A stretch of 21,934 nucleotides of DNA, taken from the NCBI GenBank assembly GCA_045657265.1, contig JAZOSU010000033.1:1-21934 (forward strand). The letters run 5' to 3'. This document shows, piece by piece, positions 13,238-20,781 of the stretch. Position 1 is the first letter of the stretch, and each line of letters begins with the position of its first letter. This stretch comes from RGIG9041 sp045657265 (GTDB taxonomy: Bacteria; Bacillota; Clostridia; Oscillospirales; QAKW01). The notes below the pieces were generated by a model. It saw only the letters and a list, made by a program, of their open reading frames with translations, searched no databases and had not been told where the DNA came from. A program made the position numbers and the translations under genes.

Positions 13238-13930
13238 TTATAGTTTCGGTGCATTTTCAAGCAGATATTTTTTTGCTTCGGCACACCATATACCACCGTT
13301 TTTGTTAACAATCTCCCAAAGATTTGCATAAAGCGGATTTGTTTTCCCAAGTTCTTCAAGCTCATCAATTGCGATAAGTGATAAATCAAGCTCATTATAA
13401 CAAATCTTTTTGGCACCGTTTGATTTTTCCATTGCAAAAAAGTTTATGTATCCGTCCTCACAACAGATTTTTTCCGCCATAGTGTACAGAGCAGGAACAG
13501 GCACCATTACAAAAACGTCATCAAAACCGCCTTCCGACAGGTCAATCAAATACTGTTCAACGTTTTCTATTTCCGAAGTATTAATATAATGAAGCTCGAC
13601 ACCGCGTTTTTTAATTTCATCAACGCTACAGTTTGTATAATCGGTATGATAAAATCCTTTATATCCTCTGATTATACAGGCAAGACTTTCCACAACAGAT
13701 CCTTTGAAATATCCTTCTCCATTATACGGCAAAAGACACCCGCGTTCAAGCACAATTTCAGAAACTATGGCATACTGAGTGTTACCGCCGATATACTGAT
13801 ATGAATAACCGGGATCGTACCCTGATTCAAGTTTGAGCGCAGGCTGTACAACAACCTTTTGTCCCACCCGCCACTGATTTTCAAGAGTTTTTCCCACCTT
13901 GAGAATAATACCGCTTTCGATACAAGAATG
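13238..13930 (-). pseudogene. decayed zinc-type sugar alcohol/sorbose-1-phosphate dehydrogenase
   Basis: The readable part begins near 13920 (GIILKVGKTLENQWRVGQK) and continues VVVQPALKLESGYDPGYSYQ, YIGGNTQYAI, CLLPYNGEGYF and ends GIWCAEAKKYLLENAPKL-like (IWCAEAKKYLLENAPKL), a pattern of sorbose-1-phosphate-reductase-like medium-chain dehydrogenases of about 420 residues. Three parts are missing: the first 80-100 residues with the catalytic zinc Cys, the nucleotide-binding GxGxxG region (the text jumps from YHTDYTNC to SVDEIKKRGVELHY) and a stretch after INFFA. Yet the frame stays open throughout. The residues before 13920 come from a terminator hairpin, so there is no proper start. No cofactor or zinc site remains; I judge it non-functional. 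Confidence 0.75.
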
Positions 13931-13951
13931 TAACTTGCGTGGCAATAAAAG

Positions 13952-13988
13952 AGAAAAGTGTTGCAAATTCAAAATGCAACACTTTTCT
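13952..13988 (-). terminator. terminator of the GPH-GH2 operon
   Basis: Perfect 14-bp stem 13952-13965/13975-13988 (AGAAAAGTGTTGCA), 9-nt loop, then TCTTTTATT on the minus strand; about 90 bp after the GH2 stop. Confidence 0.8.
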
Positions 13989-14079
13989 TTCATTTTGTTG
14001 TTATGCAAGGATTTTAGGTTTTATTTTCCTTGTTTTACCTTGCTTTTTGCGATCTGGAGAATTTTTATATTCCCTTTTT

Positions 14080-16344
14080 TTATTTTTTGGGTTTTCTGAT
14101 GCGGTTTAACTGTTTGTTCATTTTGAGAAGTTCTTCTTTGGTTAAGGTTATGTTCATCATACCTACCATTGAAGAAAGTCTGAGAACTGTAAATCCTCCA
14201 AGCATCTGCATAATACCGCCACTGGCTTTAAGATCCACGTCAAAACCGCCCGATTTCTTTTCACCGGATTTTTTCTTTTTGCCGGCATCCATTTTCTTTT
14301 TGAGTGTAAGTCCAAGTCTTAACATCCAGATTTTACCGCCAAGAGTTGCCATAATATCTGAAATTTTATCGTTAAGAGAAAATCTGCCTTCGGGAGCATT
14401 TACATCAAACCAGTTAAGAACTGCGCCTTTTTCAACAAGAACGTAGTCCATATTTCTCTCTTCAACTTTGCGTATAAAGCTCTCATCTGAAAACTCTCCC
14501 GCTTTTGCAACTATAGTGCTCTCGCCTTTGTTTTCAACGTCAAAATAGAAGAAATGGTCATCTGCTGTTTTCTTACCGATGCTCTCGCCGTTTACAAAAA
14601 GTTCCACTTCGGGAAGATTTGAATATACAGTAACCTTTGTTACATCTTCAACACGGTCTACGTATCTTTTTGAACAGATATGAACGAAAGGATCGTCTGA
14701 AAGCCATGCTTTATATGCAAAGAAAGAATCTTTCTTGTATTTTCTGTCCATTGTAACAAGACCTTTATGGTTCTGTCCGTTTTCACCGCCCTCAGCTCTT
14801 GCATCAGCGCCGAAATCAAACATATTCCATACGTGAGTTGCCCACATATATTTACGTGTGAAAAGCTGTTTTATAAGTTCTTCGTGGTAATAAGCCTGAT
14901 ATTCCTCGGTGTAATCGCCCTGTTTGGGATCGCTTGTATGCCAGTTAAGAGCTTCACATCCATATTCTGAACAACCTATCGGAATAGTGGGGTGCATTTC
15001 GTGGAATTTATCAAACCACGGACCGTTCATGGAAGTGTCTCCGCCGTACCAACCGAAATAGTGGTTATAGGAAACAACGTCAGGAATCTGCAGATACGGG
15101 TCGTCCATTTTACACATTGAAACTGCCGCAATGGTAGTAAGACGGGTTTTATCCATATCGTGAACAAGATCATTGAGTATTCTGTGATTTTCAAGAAGAT
15201 CCTCGTCAGAACCGCCGATAGAAATCTCGTTTGAAAGTCCCCATACTACTATAGACGGATGGTTATAGTTCTGAGCGATAAGTTCTTTCATTTGTGAAAT
15301 TGTATTTTCGCGACCTGTAGGCATATGCTTTGAAATATAAGGAATTTCCGCCCAGATTACAAGACCACGCTCATCACAAAGGTCATAAAAATACTGGTCG
15401 TGCTGATAATGAGCAAGACGGATTGTAGTTGCACCGACCTCGCAGATAAGGTCTATATCTTCTACGTGATGTTCTGGCAGAAGAGCATTACCAACGCCCC
15501 ATCTGTCCTGATGACGTGACACACCGCGAAGAGGATATTCTTCTCCATTGAGTATAAATCCGTTATCAGGGTCGATTTTAAAGCTTCTGCATCCAAATCT
15601 GTTGCATACGTTATCTACAACTTCGCCTTCTTCAACTATCTCGGCTTCACAGCAATAAAGATAAGGGTTTTTGCGTCCGTGCCAGAGAGTTACATTTTTC
15701 ATATCGAAAGTAACTTTCAAATCAGTTGTTTCAATTTTATCAAGTTCTTTTTCGTCGGCGTCGTATACAGTATAAACAATTTTCTGATTTTCTTTTAAGT
15801 TTTTAACAAAGACTTCAACTTCAACCTTTGCATCGGAGCCTTCAACTGCAGGAGTTATCATAATTCCGGGTCCGCCGTAATAATCAAGGTCAAAATGAGT
15901 ATTATTTACGCAGATAAGATTAACGTCACGGTAAATACCGCCATAGAAAGTAAAGTCTGCCATCTGAGGATATACGACTTCATTCGGTGAGTTGTCCACA
16001 ACAACTGCAATTTCTGTTTGTTCAGTCACTGCCTTAGTAATGTCAACTCTCCAGGTTGAATATCCTCCGTCGTGATGGGCAAGTTTATTACCGCCTACAT
16101 AAAGATCAGCAGATGAGTTTGTTCCGCGGAATTCAAGATAATAAAGATCAGCATTTGGAAGCTCAGCTTTATTAAGCGTTTTTTTGTAAAGACAGCTACC
16201 GCGGAAATAATCGTTTCCGCCATCCTGTCCGTCTTCTGCATTCCAACAATGAGGAAGATTTACATTTTCACCGCCTGATGCAAGGATATCCGCCGAATCT
16301 TTTACAAATAACCAACTGTCATTAAGTTTTATAACGTTTCTCAT
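14080..16344 (-). CDS. GH2 family beta-galactosidase/beta-glucuronidase-like glycosidase
   Basis: 754 residues. Order: sugar-binding jelly roll (1-150, with FRGSCLYKK and YGGIYRDV), immunoglobulin-like domain (150-255), TIM barrel (260-550). The acid/base Glu is E373 in VVWGLSNEIS and the nucleophile E460 in CSEYGCEA; HYQHD and WAEIP are further family marks. A second Ig-like domain (about 560-630) follows, then an unusual tail (about 657-754) with a Lys/Gly-rich linker and hydrophobic helices. It lacks a signal peptide, so it acts inside the cell on sugars brought in by the adjoining GPH symporter. Its ATG overlaps the symporter stop by 4 bp (ATGA). Whether it prefers galactosides or glucuronides cannot be told from motifs; galactoside is the common annotation. 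Confidence 0.9.
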   Translation of the reverse strand: MRNVIKLNDSWLFVKDSADILASGGENVNLPHCWNAEDGQDGGNDYFRGSCLYKKTLNKAELPNADLYYLEFRGTNSSADLYVGGNKLAHHDGGYSTWRVDITKAVTEQTEIAVVVDNSPNEVVYPQMADFTFYGGIYRDVNLICVNNTHFDLDYYGGPGIMITPAVEGSDAKVEVEVFVKNLKENQKIVYTVYDADEKELDKIETTDLKVTFDMKNVTLWHGRKNPYLYCCEAEIVEEGEVVDNVCNRFGCRSFKIDPDNGFILNGEEYPLRGVSRHQDRWGVGNALLPEHHVEDIDLICEVGATTIRLAHYQHDQYFYDLCDERGLVIWAEIPYISKHMPTGRENTISQMKELIAQNYNHPSIVVWGLSNEISIGGSDEDLLENHRILNDLVHDMDKTRLTTIAAVSMCKMDDPYLQIPDVVSYNHYFGWYGGDTSMNGPWFDKFHEMHPTIPIGCSEYGCEALNWHTSDPKQGDYTEEYQAYYHEELIKQLFTRKYMWATHVWNMFDFGADARAEGGENGQNHKGLVTMDRKYKKDSFFAYKAWLSDDPFVHICSKRYVDRVEDVTKVTVYSNLPEVELFVNGESIGKKTADDHFFYFDVENKGESTIVAKAGEFSDESFIRKVEERNMDYVLVEKGAVLNWFDVNAPEGRFSLNDKISDIMATLGGKIWMLRLGLTLKKKMDAGKKKKSGEKKSGGFDVDLKASGGIMQMLGGFTVLRLSSMVGMMNITLTKEELLKMNKQLNRIRKPKK

Positions 16345-17765
16345 TGAATATCTCCTTCGCTCTGATTGTCACGGCCTAAATCTGCATTCATTTTTGCAAG
16401 GGTATTTTTATCAAGATTATAAACAATACCAAGCCCTATAAACTGAAGCACAGCTGAGAACAGGAACGTTGCCGCAACTATGTAACGCATATTAACTGCA
16501 ACTTCCCAAAGCTGATTACCCTCGTTTTTACCAACGTAACCGAAAGCTACCATAATTATAAGTACCAAAGAAGGTCCTACACCCTGAGCGAGTTTACGGA
16601 AGAATGAATGGAGTGAATATACAGTACCCTCTTCGCGCGTACCGAATTTCCATTCATTATAATCGATAGCATCTCCCATCATAGCCCATGAAACTGTTGA
16701 ATAGATTCCAAGACCAAGTGAGAAGAAAAGCTGACAAATAATATAAATGATAAGGTCAAGACCTGTATTTTCAGGAATTATAATGAATAAACCAAGACCT
16801 GCTACGATAGATACTATTGAACCGAATGTTGCAAGTTCTTTTTTACCGAATTTTGCAACCGCATTACGTGCAAGAGGAGTAAATACAACAATAGGAATCA
16901 TTGCAAAAAGCTGAACAATACCTGATATCTGAACGTTTTTAAAATATGACTGGAAAATAACCGTTACGGCAGTTGTTGCGCCCTGCATACCGATAAACAT
17001 ACCCATAGCAGCAATAGTTGCGCCCACTGCAGGACGGTTTTTTAGAAAGTTTCCGAAAGCTTTGAATACGTTGAACTTAGGCGCTTCTTCGCCTACGGTT
17101 ATATCAGTTTCAACACGGATTGTTGTATTTTTAATCATAAACTGGAAACAGATAAATCCAAGGACACCCATAATGAGAGCTGCAATAAATACTCTCTCAC
17201 CGATAAGATTATTGTCTTTATCGTAAATAATGAAAGGTAAAATAACCATCGGAAGCATATTTCCGAAAATAGAACCTATAGAACGCCAAGCCGAAAGAGA
17301 AGCTCTGTCTTTTACGTCATTTGAAATGAGTGAAAGAAGAGAACCGTAAGGAACGTTAGCAATAGTATAAAATGCATCCCATACAACGTAACCTGCAATG
17401 AAGATTATGAATTTAGCCCATGTAGGAGCATTTGGGAAAGGTAAAAAGCAACAAGCTCCGCCTATGATAAGACCGATAGAACCTGCCCATATATAAGACA
17501 AAAACTTATTTCTTTTGTAAGTACGTTTGTCTGCGTCAATAACAGAACCGATAAGAGGATCGTTTATGGCATCCCATACCTGTACAATAATAAGCAAAAG
17601 CGCATACCATAAATCCATTCCCATAAACTGAGTCCAGAAAATAGACATTGTGCCTTTAAGAGCAAAGCTCATATTACAGCCAAGGTCACCTGCGGCATAA
17701 GCAATACTGTCGCGTATACCGAATTTACGATGCTCCGGGGCACCTGATGTAGTTTCTTTTTTCAC
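16341..17765 (-). CDS. GPH-family sugar:cation symporter (MelB/GusB-like)
   Basis: 474 residues with 12 hydrophobic segments. Marks of the glycoside-pentoside-hexuronide family: FGIRDSIAYAAGDLGCNMSF at the start, the TM2 region QVWDAINDPLIGSVID (about residues 61-76) with the cation-site Asp pair, and NVPYGSLLSLIS (about 137-148). It imports a glycoside or hexuronide with Na+ or H+. The start codon is GTG at 17765, fixed by AGGAGG 7 nt upstream. It is first in a two-gene operon with the GH2 enzyme (4-bp overlap): uptake, then intracellular hydrolysis. The promoter at 17832-17804 faces the sdpR promoter. Confidence 0.92.
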   Translation of the reverse strand: MKKETTSGAPEHRKFGIRDSIAYAAGDLGCNMSFALKGTMSIFWTQFMGMDLWYALLLIIVQVWDAINDPLIGSVIDADKRTYKRNKFLSYIWAGSIGLIIGGACCFLPFPNAPTWAKFIIFIAGYVVWDAFYTIANVPYGSLLSLISNDVKDRASLSAWRSIGSIFGNMLPMVILPFIIYDKDNNLIGERVFIAALIMGVLGFICFQFMIKNTTIRVETDITVGEEAPKFNVFKAFGNFLKNRPAVGATIAAMGMFIGMQGATTAVTVIFQSYFKNVQISGIVQLFAMIPIVVFTPLARNAVAKFGKKELATFGSIVSIVAGLGLFIIIPENTGLDLIIYIICQLFFSLGLGIYSTVSWAMMGDAIDYNEWKFGTREEGTVYSLHSFFRKLAQGVGPSLVLIIMVAFGYVGKNEGNQLWEVAVNMRYIVAATFLFSAVLQFIGLGIVYNLDKNTLAKMNADLGRDNQSEGDIQ

Positions 17766-17803
17766 AATAAAACCTCCTGAATTTTAAAATCAGTATATAT
17801 TAG

Positions 17804-17832
17804 AATATATCATATACCCATAAAAATTGCAA
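17804..17832 (-). promoter_or_regulatory. promoter of the GPH-GH2 operon
   Basis: Minus strand: TTGCAA (17832-17827), 17-bp spacer ending TGA, TATATT (17809-17804), an extended -10 promoter. No catabolite-response (cre) box is evident; the upstream SdpR site begins 25 bp from the -35. Confidence 0.65.
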
Positions 17833-17856
17833 CACCAATACTTTCCAGAATAAACA

Positions 17857-17874
17857 TTTAACCAAATAGTTAAA
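17857..17874. promoter_or_regulatory. upstream SdpR-type operator
   Basis: TTTAAC-N6-GTTAAA, an 18-bp palindrome 6 bp upstream of the sdpR -35 box. It shares TTAAC-N6-GTTAA with the second site at 17914-17929; centres are 56 bp apart. Confidence 0.6.
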
Positions 17875-17880
17875 CATTCA

Positions 17881-17909
17881 TTGACAAACGTTTTTGTCTA
17901 TGCTAACAT
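17881..17909 (+). promoter_or_regulatory. sdpR-sdpI promoter
   Basis: Consensus TTGACA (17881-17886), 17-bp spacer ending TGC, TAACAT (17904-17909). Start expected near 17916, inside the downstream operator. Confidence 0.8.
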
Positions 17910-17913
17910 ATAA

Positions 17914-17929
17914 TTAACCAAAAGGTTAA
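17914..17929. promoter_or_regulatory. start-site SdpR-type operator
   Basis: Perfect palindrome TTAACC-AAAA-GGTTAA over the predicted transcription start. Its place at +1 and the matching upstream site suggest autorepression by SdpR, perhaps by bridging both sites (inference). Confidence 0.65.
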
Positions 17930-17947
17930 ATGAAAGGAGAGGTACCT

Positions 17948-18220
17948 ATGGCTTTTCAGAAAACTATGAAAGCTTTATCTGATCCCATACGAAGAGAAAT
18001 ACTTGAAATTCTCAAAAGCGGAAGGATTTCAGCCGGCGAGATTTCAGATAAATTCCCTATCAGTTCCGCAGCGGTTTCAAAACATCTTTCTGTTTTAAAA
18101 GAAGCAGATCTTATACGCGATGCAAGAGAAGGAAAATTTATCTATTACGAGCTTAACGCTTCTGTGTTAGAAGAAGTTATGCTTTGGATTACATCTTTGA
18201 AAGGAGATAAAAATGATTAA
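17948..18220 (+). CDS. sdpR: SdpR-like ArsR-family autorepressor
   Basis: 90 residues from the ATG at 17948, chosen because GGAGAGG lies 5 nt upstream (17936-17942); the longer frame would start inside that site. It is a compact winged helix: FQKTMKALSDPIRREILEIL opens like SdpR/ArsR proteins, the recognition helix is ISSAAVSKHLSVLKEADLI (about residues 35-53) and the wing REGKFIYYELN. No metal-binding Cys cluster (the ArsR/SmtB ELCVC) is present, as in SdpR. In Bacillus subtilis SdpR represses its own operon until the membrane protein SdpI captures it. Here two TTAAC-N6-GTTAA sites flank the promoter. It overlaps sdpI by 8 bp. Confidence 0.9.
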   Translation: MAFQKTMKALSDPIRREILEILKSGRISAGEISDKFPISSAAVSKHLSVLKEADLIRDAREGKFIYYELNASVLEEVMLWITSLKGDKND

Positions 18221-18845
18221 GAAACATTTAAAACTTTTGATTATTACGTCTATAATAACCATTTTACCCATTTTTGCAGGTGTTATTTTATGGGATAAGC
18301 TTCCCGCTCAGGTTCCGTGTCATATGAATTTCAAGGGAGAAATTGACGGATATTGCAGCAAAGCTTTTGCCGTATTTGTTCTGCCTGCCATTTTGCTCGG
18401 AGCACACTGGCTATGCGCTCTGGGAACCTCTGCAGATCCCAAGAAAACAAATCATTCAGTTAAAATTTTACATTTAATATTGTGGATTATTCCTCTTTTG
18501 TCTATAATTACCAACGCTATGGTTTATTTGACTGCTTTGGGAATAGAAACAAAAATTGAAACAATATTACCTGTACTTGTAGGTCTGATACTTGCCATCG
18601 TCGGCAATTATCTGCCTAAATGCAAACAGAGTTACACCATCGGAATCAAGCTTCCTTGGACACTCTCAAGCGAAGAAAACTGGAACAGAACTCACAGACT
18701 TGCAGGTCGCATCTGGCTTATCTGTTCTGTTGCTATTATCATTTCAGGTTTTATCAAATGTCCCGAAATATTACTGGGCGCTTTTCTGATAATGATAATT
18801 GTTCCCACAATTTATTCGTATTTACTTTACAAAAAAGGTATATAA
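18213..18845 (+). CDS. sdpI: SdpI-like membrane immunity/sensor protein
   Basis: 210 residues with six hydrophobic segments. The first part is a DUF1648 unit (ILPIFAGVILWDKLPAQVPC followed by HMNFKGEIDGY) and the C-terminal half the SdpI domain, with GNYLPKCKQSYTIGIKLPW and WNRTHRLAGRIWLI, the family's most conserved segments. In B. subtilis SdpI confers immunity to the cannibalism toxin SdpC and signals to SdpR. AAAGGAG ends 7 nt before the ATG, within sdpR, so the two are coupled. No sdpC-like toxin or sdpAB maturation genes are in the window, so the pair may guard against toxins of neighbours or report envelope stress. Ends at the terminator 18885-18917. Confidence 0.92.
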   Translation: MIKKHLKLLIITSIITILPIFAGVILWDKLPAQVPCHMNFKGEIDGYCSKAFAVFVLPAILLGAHWLCALGTSADPKKTNHSVKILHLILWIIPLLSIITNAMVYLTALGIETKIETILPVLVGLILAIVGNYLPKCKQSYTIGIKLPWTLSSEENWNRTHRLAGRIWLICSVAIIISGFIKCPEILLGAFLIMIIVPTIYSYLLYKKGI

Positions 18846-18884
18846 GAACCCGCGGGTACCCGAAACCTTGTTATGTTCACAATA

Positions 18885-18917
18885 AAAAAATGTCCTGTGA
18901 AAACAGGACATTTTTTA
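18885..18917. terminator. terminator after sdpI
   Basis: Perfect 14-bp stem 18885-18898/18904-18917 (AAAAAATGTCCTGT), 5-nt loop; A/T tails work on both strands, so it also serves the minus-strand remnant next to it. Confidence 0.85.
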
Positions 18918-19089
18918 TATATTAATTCGTTGCCATAACTCGATCTGCCCAAAGATATTTTGTAGGTACACCTTTAAGGATTTCTGCTTCAAGTTCTTCT
19001 ATCTCGTCGATAGCGCCGTCAAGATGTTTTCCGATAGTACGCTGAGTATAGCGGAGTCTTTCCGCCAACAAAATTATTTCGTATTGTTT
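18916..19089 (-). pseudogene. C-terminal remnant of an unrecognised protein
   Basis: An open minus-strand frame without ATG reads ILLAERLRYTQRTIGKHLDG, then AIDEIEELEAEILKGVPT, an acidic helical segment with clear coding character, ending at TAA 18918-18916 in the terminator. A shift by one base after KGVPT would give KYLWADRVMATN and a stop at 18925-18923, which looks more natural; that suggests a one-base loss in the A/T run near 18957-18960. The 5' part has been replaced by the promoter region of the next gene. I do not recognise the family. Confidence 0.5.
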
Positions 19090-19146
19090 TTATTTGATTT
19101 TTTGAGGAAAATATGATAATATCTTTTCGTCTAAGGAGATGATACA

Positions 19147-20367
19147 ATGAATAAAACTGTAAAAACCTCATACCGTTGGTTTGTTTTGATTTTATCGGTA
19201 CTTGCAATGTTGTTTGCAGGTATTATTTATGCTTGGTCAATTCTTAAAGTGCCTTTTGCTAATGAGTTTGGTTTCAGTGCGCAGCAACTTTCACTCAATT
19301 TTACGCTTACTATGTGCTTTTTCTGTTTAGGCGGACTTGCCGGAAGCTTTCTGTCACGTAAAACAGGCGTAAAAACAGCAACTTTAATTTCCGCCATTTT
19401 AGCAGGAAGCGGTATGGCTCTGACAGGGCTTTTAAGCGGCAAAAGTGTTGCAACGCTTTACGTCACGTATGCTCTTATGGCAGGACTTGGTATCGGCATT
19501 GCATACAACGTTATAATATCTACCGTCAGCGCATGGTTTCCTGACAAAAAAGGATTATGTACAGGCGCTCTTATGATGGGCTTCGGCGCAAGTTCTCTTA
19601 TTTTGGGTAACATAGCAGATTCACTTTTTAAAAGCAGTCTGAGAACTGGCGGTACATACGTTATTTTAGGAATTGCACTTTTTACAGTGCTTATCGTTGC
19701 AAGTGTTTTCTTAAAACGTCCTGATGAAAACACCGTTTTACCTATGCCAAAGAAAAAAGCAGACAACTACTTAGAAGATTTTGACAAAAAAGATTTCAGT
19801 ACAAAAGATATGTTAAAGCGTTTTACCTTCTGGCGCGCTTTTGTACTTCTTGCCTTTGCAACGGCTGTAGGCAACTCGGTAATCAGTTTTGCCCGTGACC
19901 TTGCGCTTTCTGTAGGCGCAATAGAATCTCTTGCCACAACCCTTGTTGGCGTACTTGCAATCTGCAACGGTCTTGGCAGAATACTTACGGGAGCTTTGTT
20001 TGATGCCCTCGGCAGAAAAAAGACTATGCTAATCGCTACTATTCTGACTATAGTTGCAGCAAGTACAACGCTTGTGTCTGTGCTGACCTCTTCTGTAACA
20101 GTATGTGTTATCGGTCTTTGTCTGACAGGCTTGTCATACGGCTCATGTCCCACCATGGTAACTTCCTTCACGTCGGCGTTTTACGGTCAGAAATATTTTG
20201 CTTCAAACTTCAGTATAATGAACTGTAATCTCATCTGCGCATCATTTATCGCAACCGCCTGCAGTTCTTTGCAAAGTACCTTCGGCGGATATACGGTACC
20301 GTTCATTTTGCTTTTAACTCTTGCAATCTTTGCACTCATTCTTAATCTCAGCATAAAACGTCCGTAA
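19147..20367 (+). CDS. MFS transporter of the oxalate:formate antiporter (OFA) family
   Basis: 406 residues with 12 hydrophobic segments. OFA marks: the first helix region RWFVLILSVLAMLFAGIIYA followed by WSILKVPFANEFG, GAGIAYN-type loop as GLGIGIAYNVIISTVSAWF (about residues 117-135), PDKKGLCTGALMMGFGASSL (about 136-155) and GRILTGALFDALGRKKTM (about 278-295), the MFS motif A repeat. OFA proteins exchange or import small carboxylates; the actual substrate is unknown, since no oxalate decarboxylase or formyl-CoA gene adjoins it. AAGGAG lies 8-9 nt before the ATG. It is a single-gene unit bounded by the terminator 20386-20426; I could not assign its promoter firmly. Confidence 0.9.
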   Translation: MNKTVKTSYRWFVLILSVLAMLFAGIIYAWSILKVPFANEFGFSAQQLSLNFTLTMCFFCLGGLAGSFLSRKTGVKTATLISAILAGSGMALTGLLSGKSVATLYVTYALMAGLGIGIAYNVIISTVSAWFPDKKGLCTGALMMGFGASSLILGNIADSLFKSSLRTGGTYVILGIALFTVLIVASVFLKRPDENTVLPMPKKKADNYLEDFDKKDFSTKDMLKRFTFWRAFVLLAFATAVGNSVISFARDLALSVGAIESLATTLVGVLAICNGLGRILTGALFDALGRKKTMLIATILTIVAASTTLVSVLTSSVTVCVIGLCLTGLSYGSCPTMVTSFTSAFYGQKYFASNFSIMNCNLICASFIATACSSLQSTFGGYTVPFILLLTLAIFALILNLSIKRP

Positions 20368-20385
20368 ATATAAAAAACACACTAA

Positions 20386-20426
20386 AAAATGATGGCAGAC
20401 ACAGTTCTTGTGACTGCCATCATTTT
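20386..20426 (+). terminator. terminator of the OFA transporter gene
   Basis: Stem 20386-20398/20414-20426 (AAAATGATGGCAG), extended inward by CAC/GTG after one mismatch; TTTTACTATTT follows. The A run on the other side lets it serve the minus-strand remnant too. Confidence 0.85.
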
Positions 20427-20456
20427 ACTATTTCACACGATGGTTATTTTTTATTA

Positions 20457-20779
20457 TCAGTAATATAAATAAGTATTCATATCGATATATCTATCTATCA
20501 CCTTTTGAATACCTTCCATTTCGCTTTTGGATTTCATTATCTCGATAAAGTTAGTGTTATTGTCGGGATACCAGTTTGCGATATACTTTGATAAGGTCGT
20601 AAATCATTCTACCCCCAGTCCATTACGATTACATTATCTAACTTTGCAATTTCTTTTGCGCAAACCGTCCCTATGTATGTGTCCTTGTAGTCGGTTCTGT
20701 CAGTTTTATACCAGTACGCTCCTCAGGGAATTGAATAGATGAACTTACAATCGGGATTAACATCGGTAAACAATTTCAT
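20457..20779 (-). pseudogene. broken ORF of unknown family downstream of the glycosyltransferase
   Basis: ATG at 20779, 2 bp after the glycosyltransferase stop (TAATTATG), reads MKLFTDVNPDCKFIYSIP, then an in-frame TGA (20725-20723), then GAYWYKTDRTDYKDTYIGTV and CAKEIAKLDNVIVMDWG to a TAG at 20611-20609. The sequence goes on in another frame as LSKYIANWYPDNNTNFIEIM and QKVIDRYIDMNTYLYY to TGA 20459-20457. Joined, this is a coherent protein of about 105 residues with one nonsense and one frameshift mutation. I do not recognise it. It was once co-translated with the glycosyltransferase. Confidence 0.65.
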
Positions 20780-20781
20780 AA

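Noticed and set aside
14030..14446. Plus-strand 138-codon frame opposite the GH2 gene end
   Set aside because: Shadow of the GH2 coding strand; Phe/Ser/Pro-rich and without a ribosome site.
19019..19207. Minus-strand 62-codon frame across the OFA promoter
   Set aside because: It covers the ribosome site and start of the OFA gene; the neighbouring frame at 18916-19089 has the coding character.
20457..20779. UGA read as an amino acid to restore the broken ORF
   Set aside because: ackA, the PfkB gene, the SpoU gene and the GPH symporter all end at TGA, and a separate frameshift would remain.
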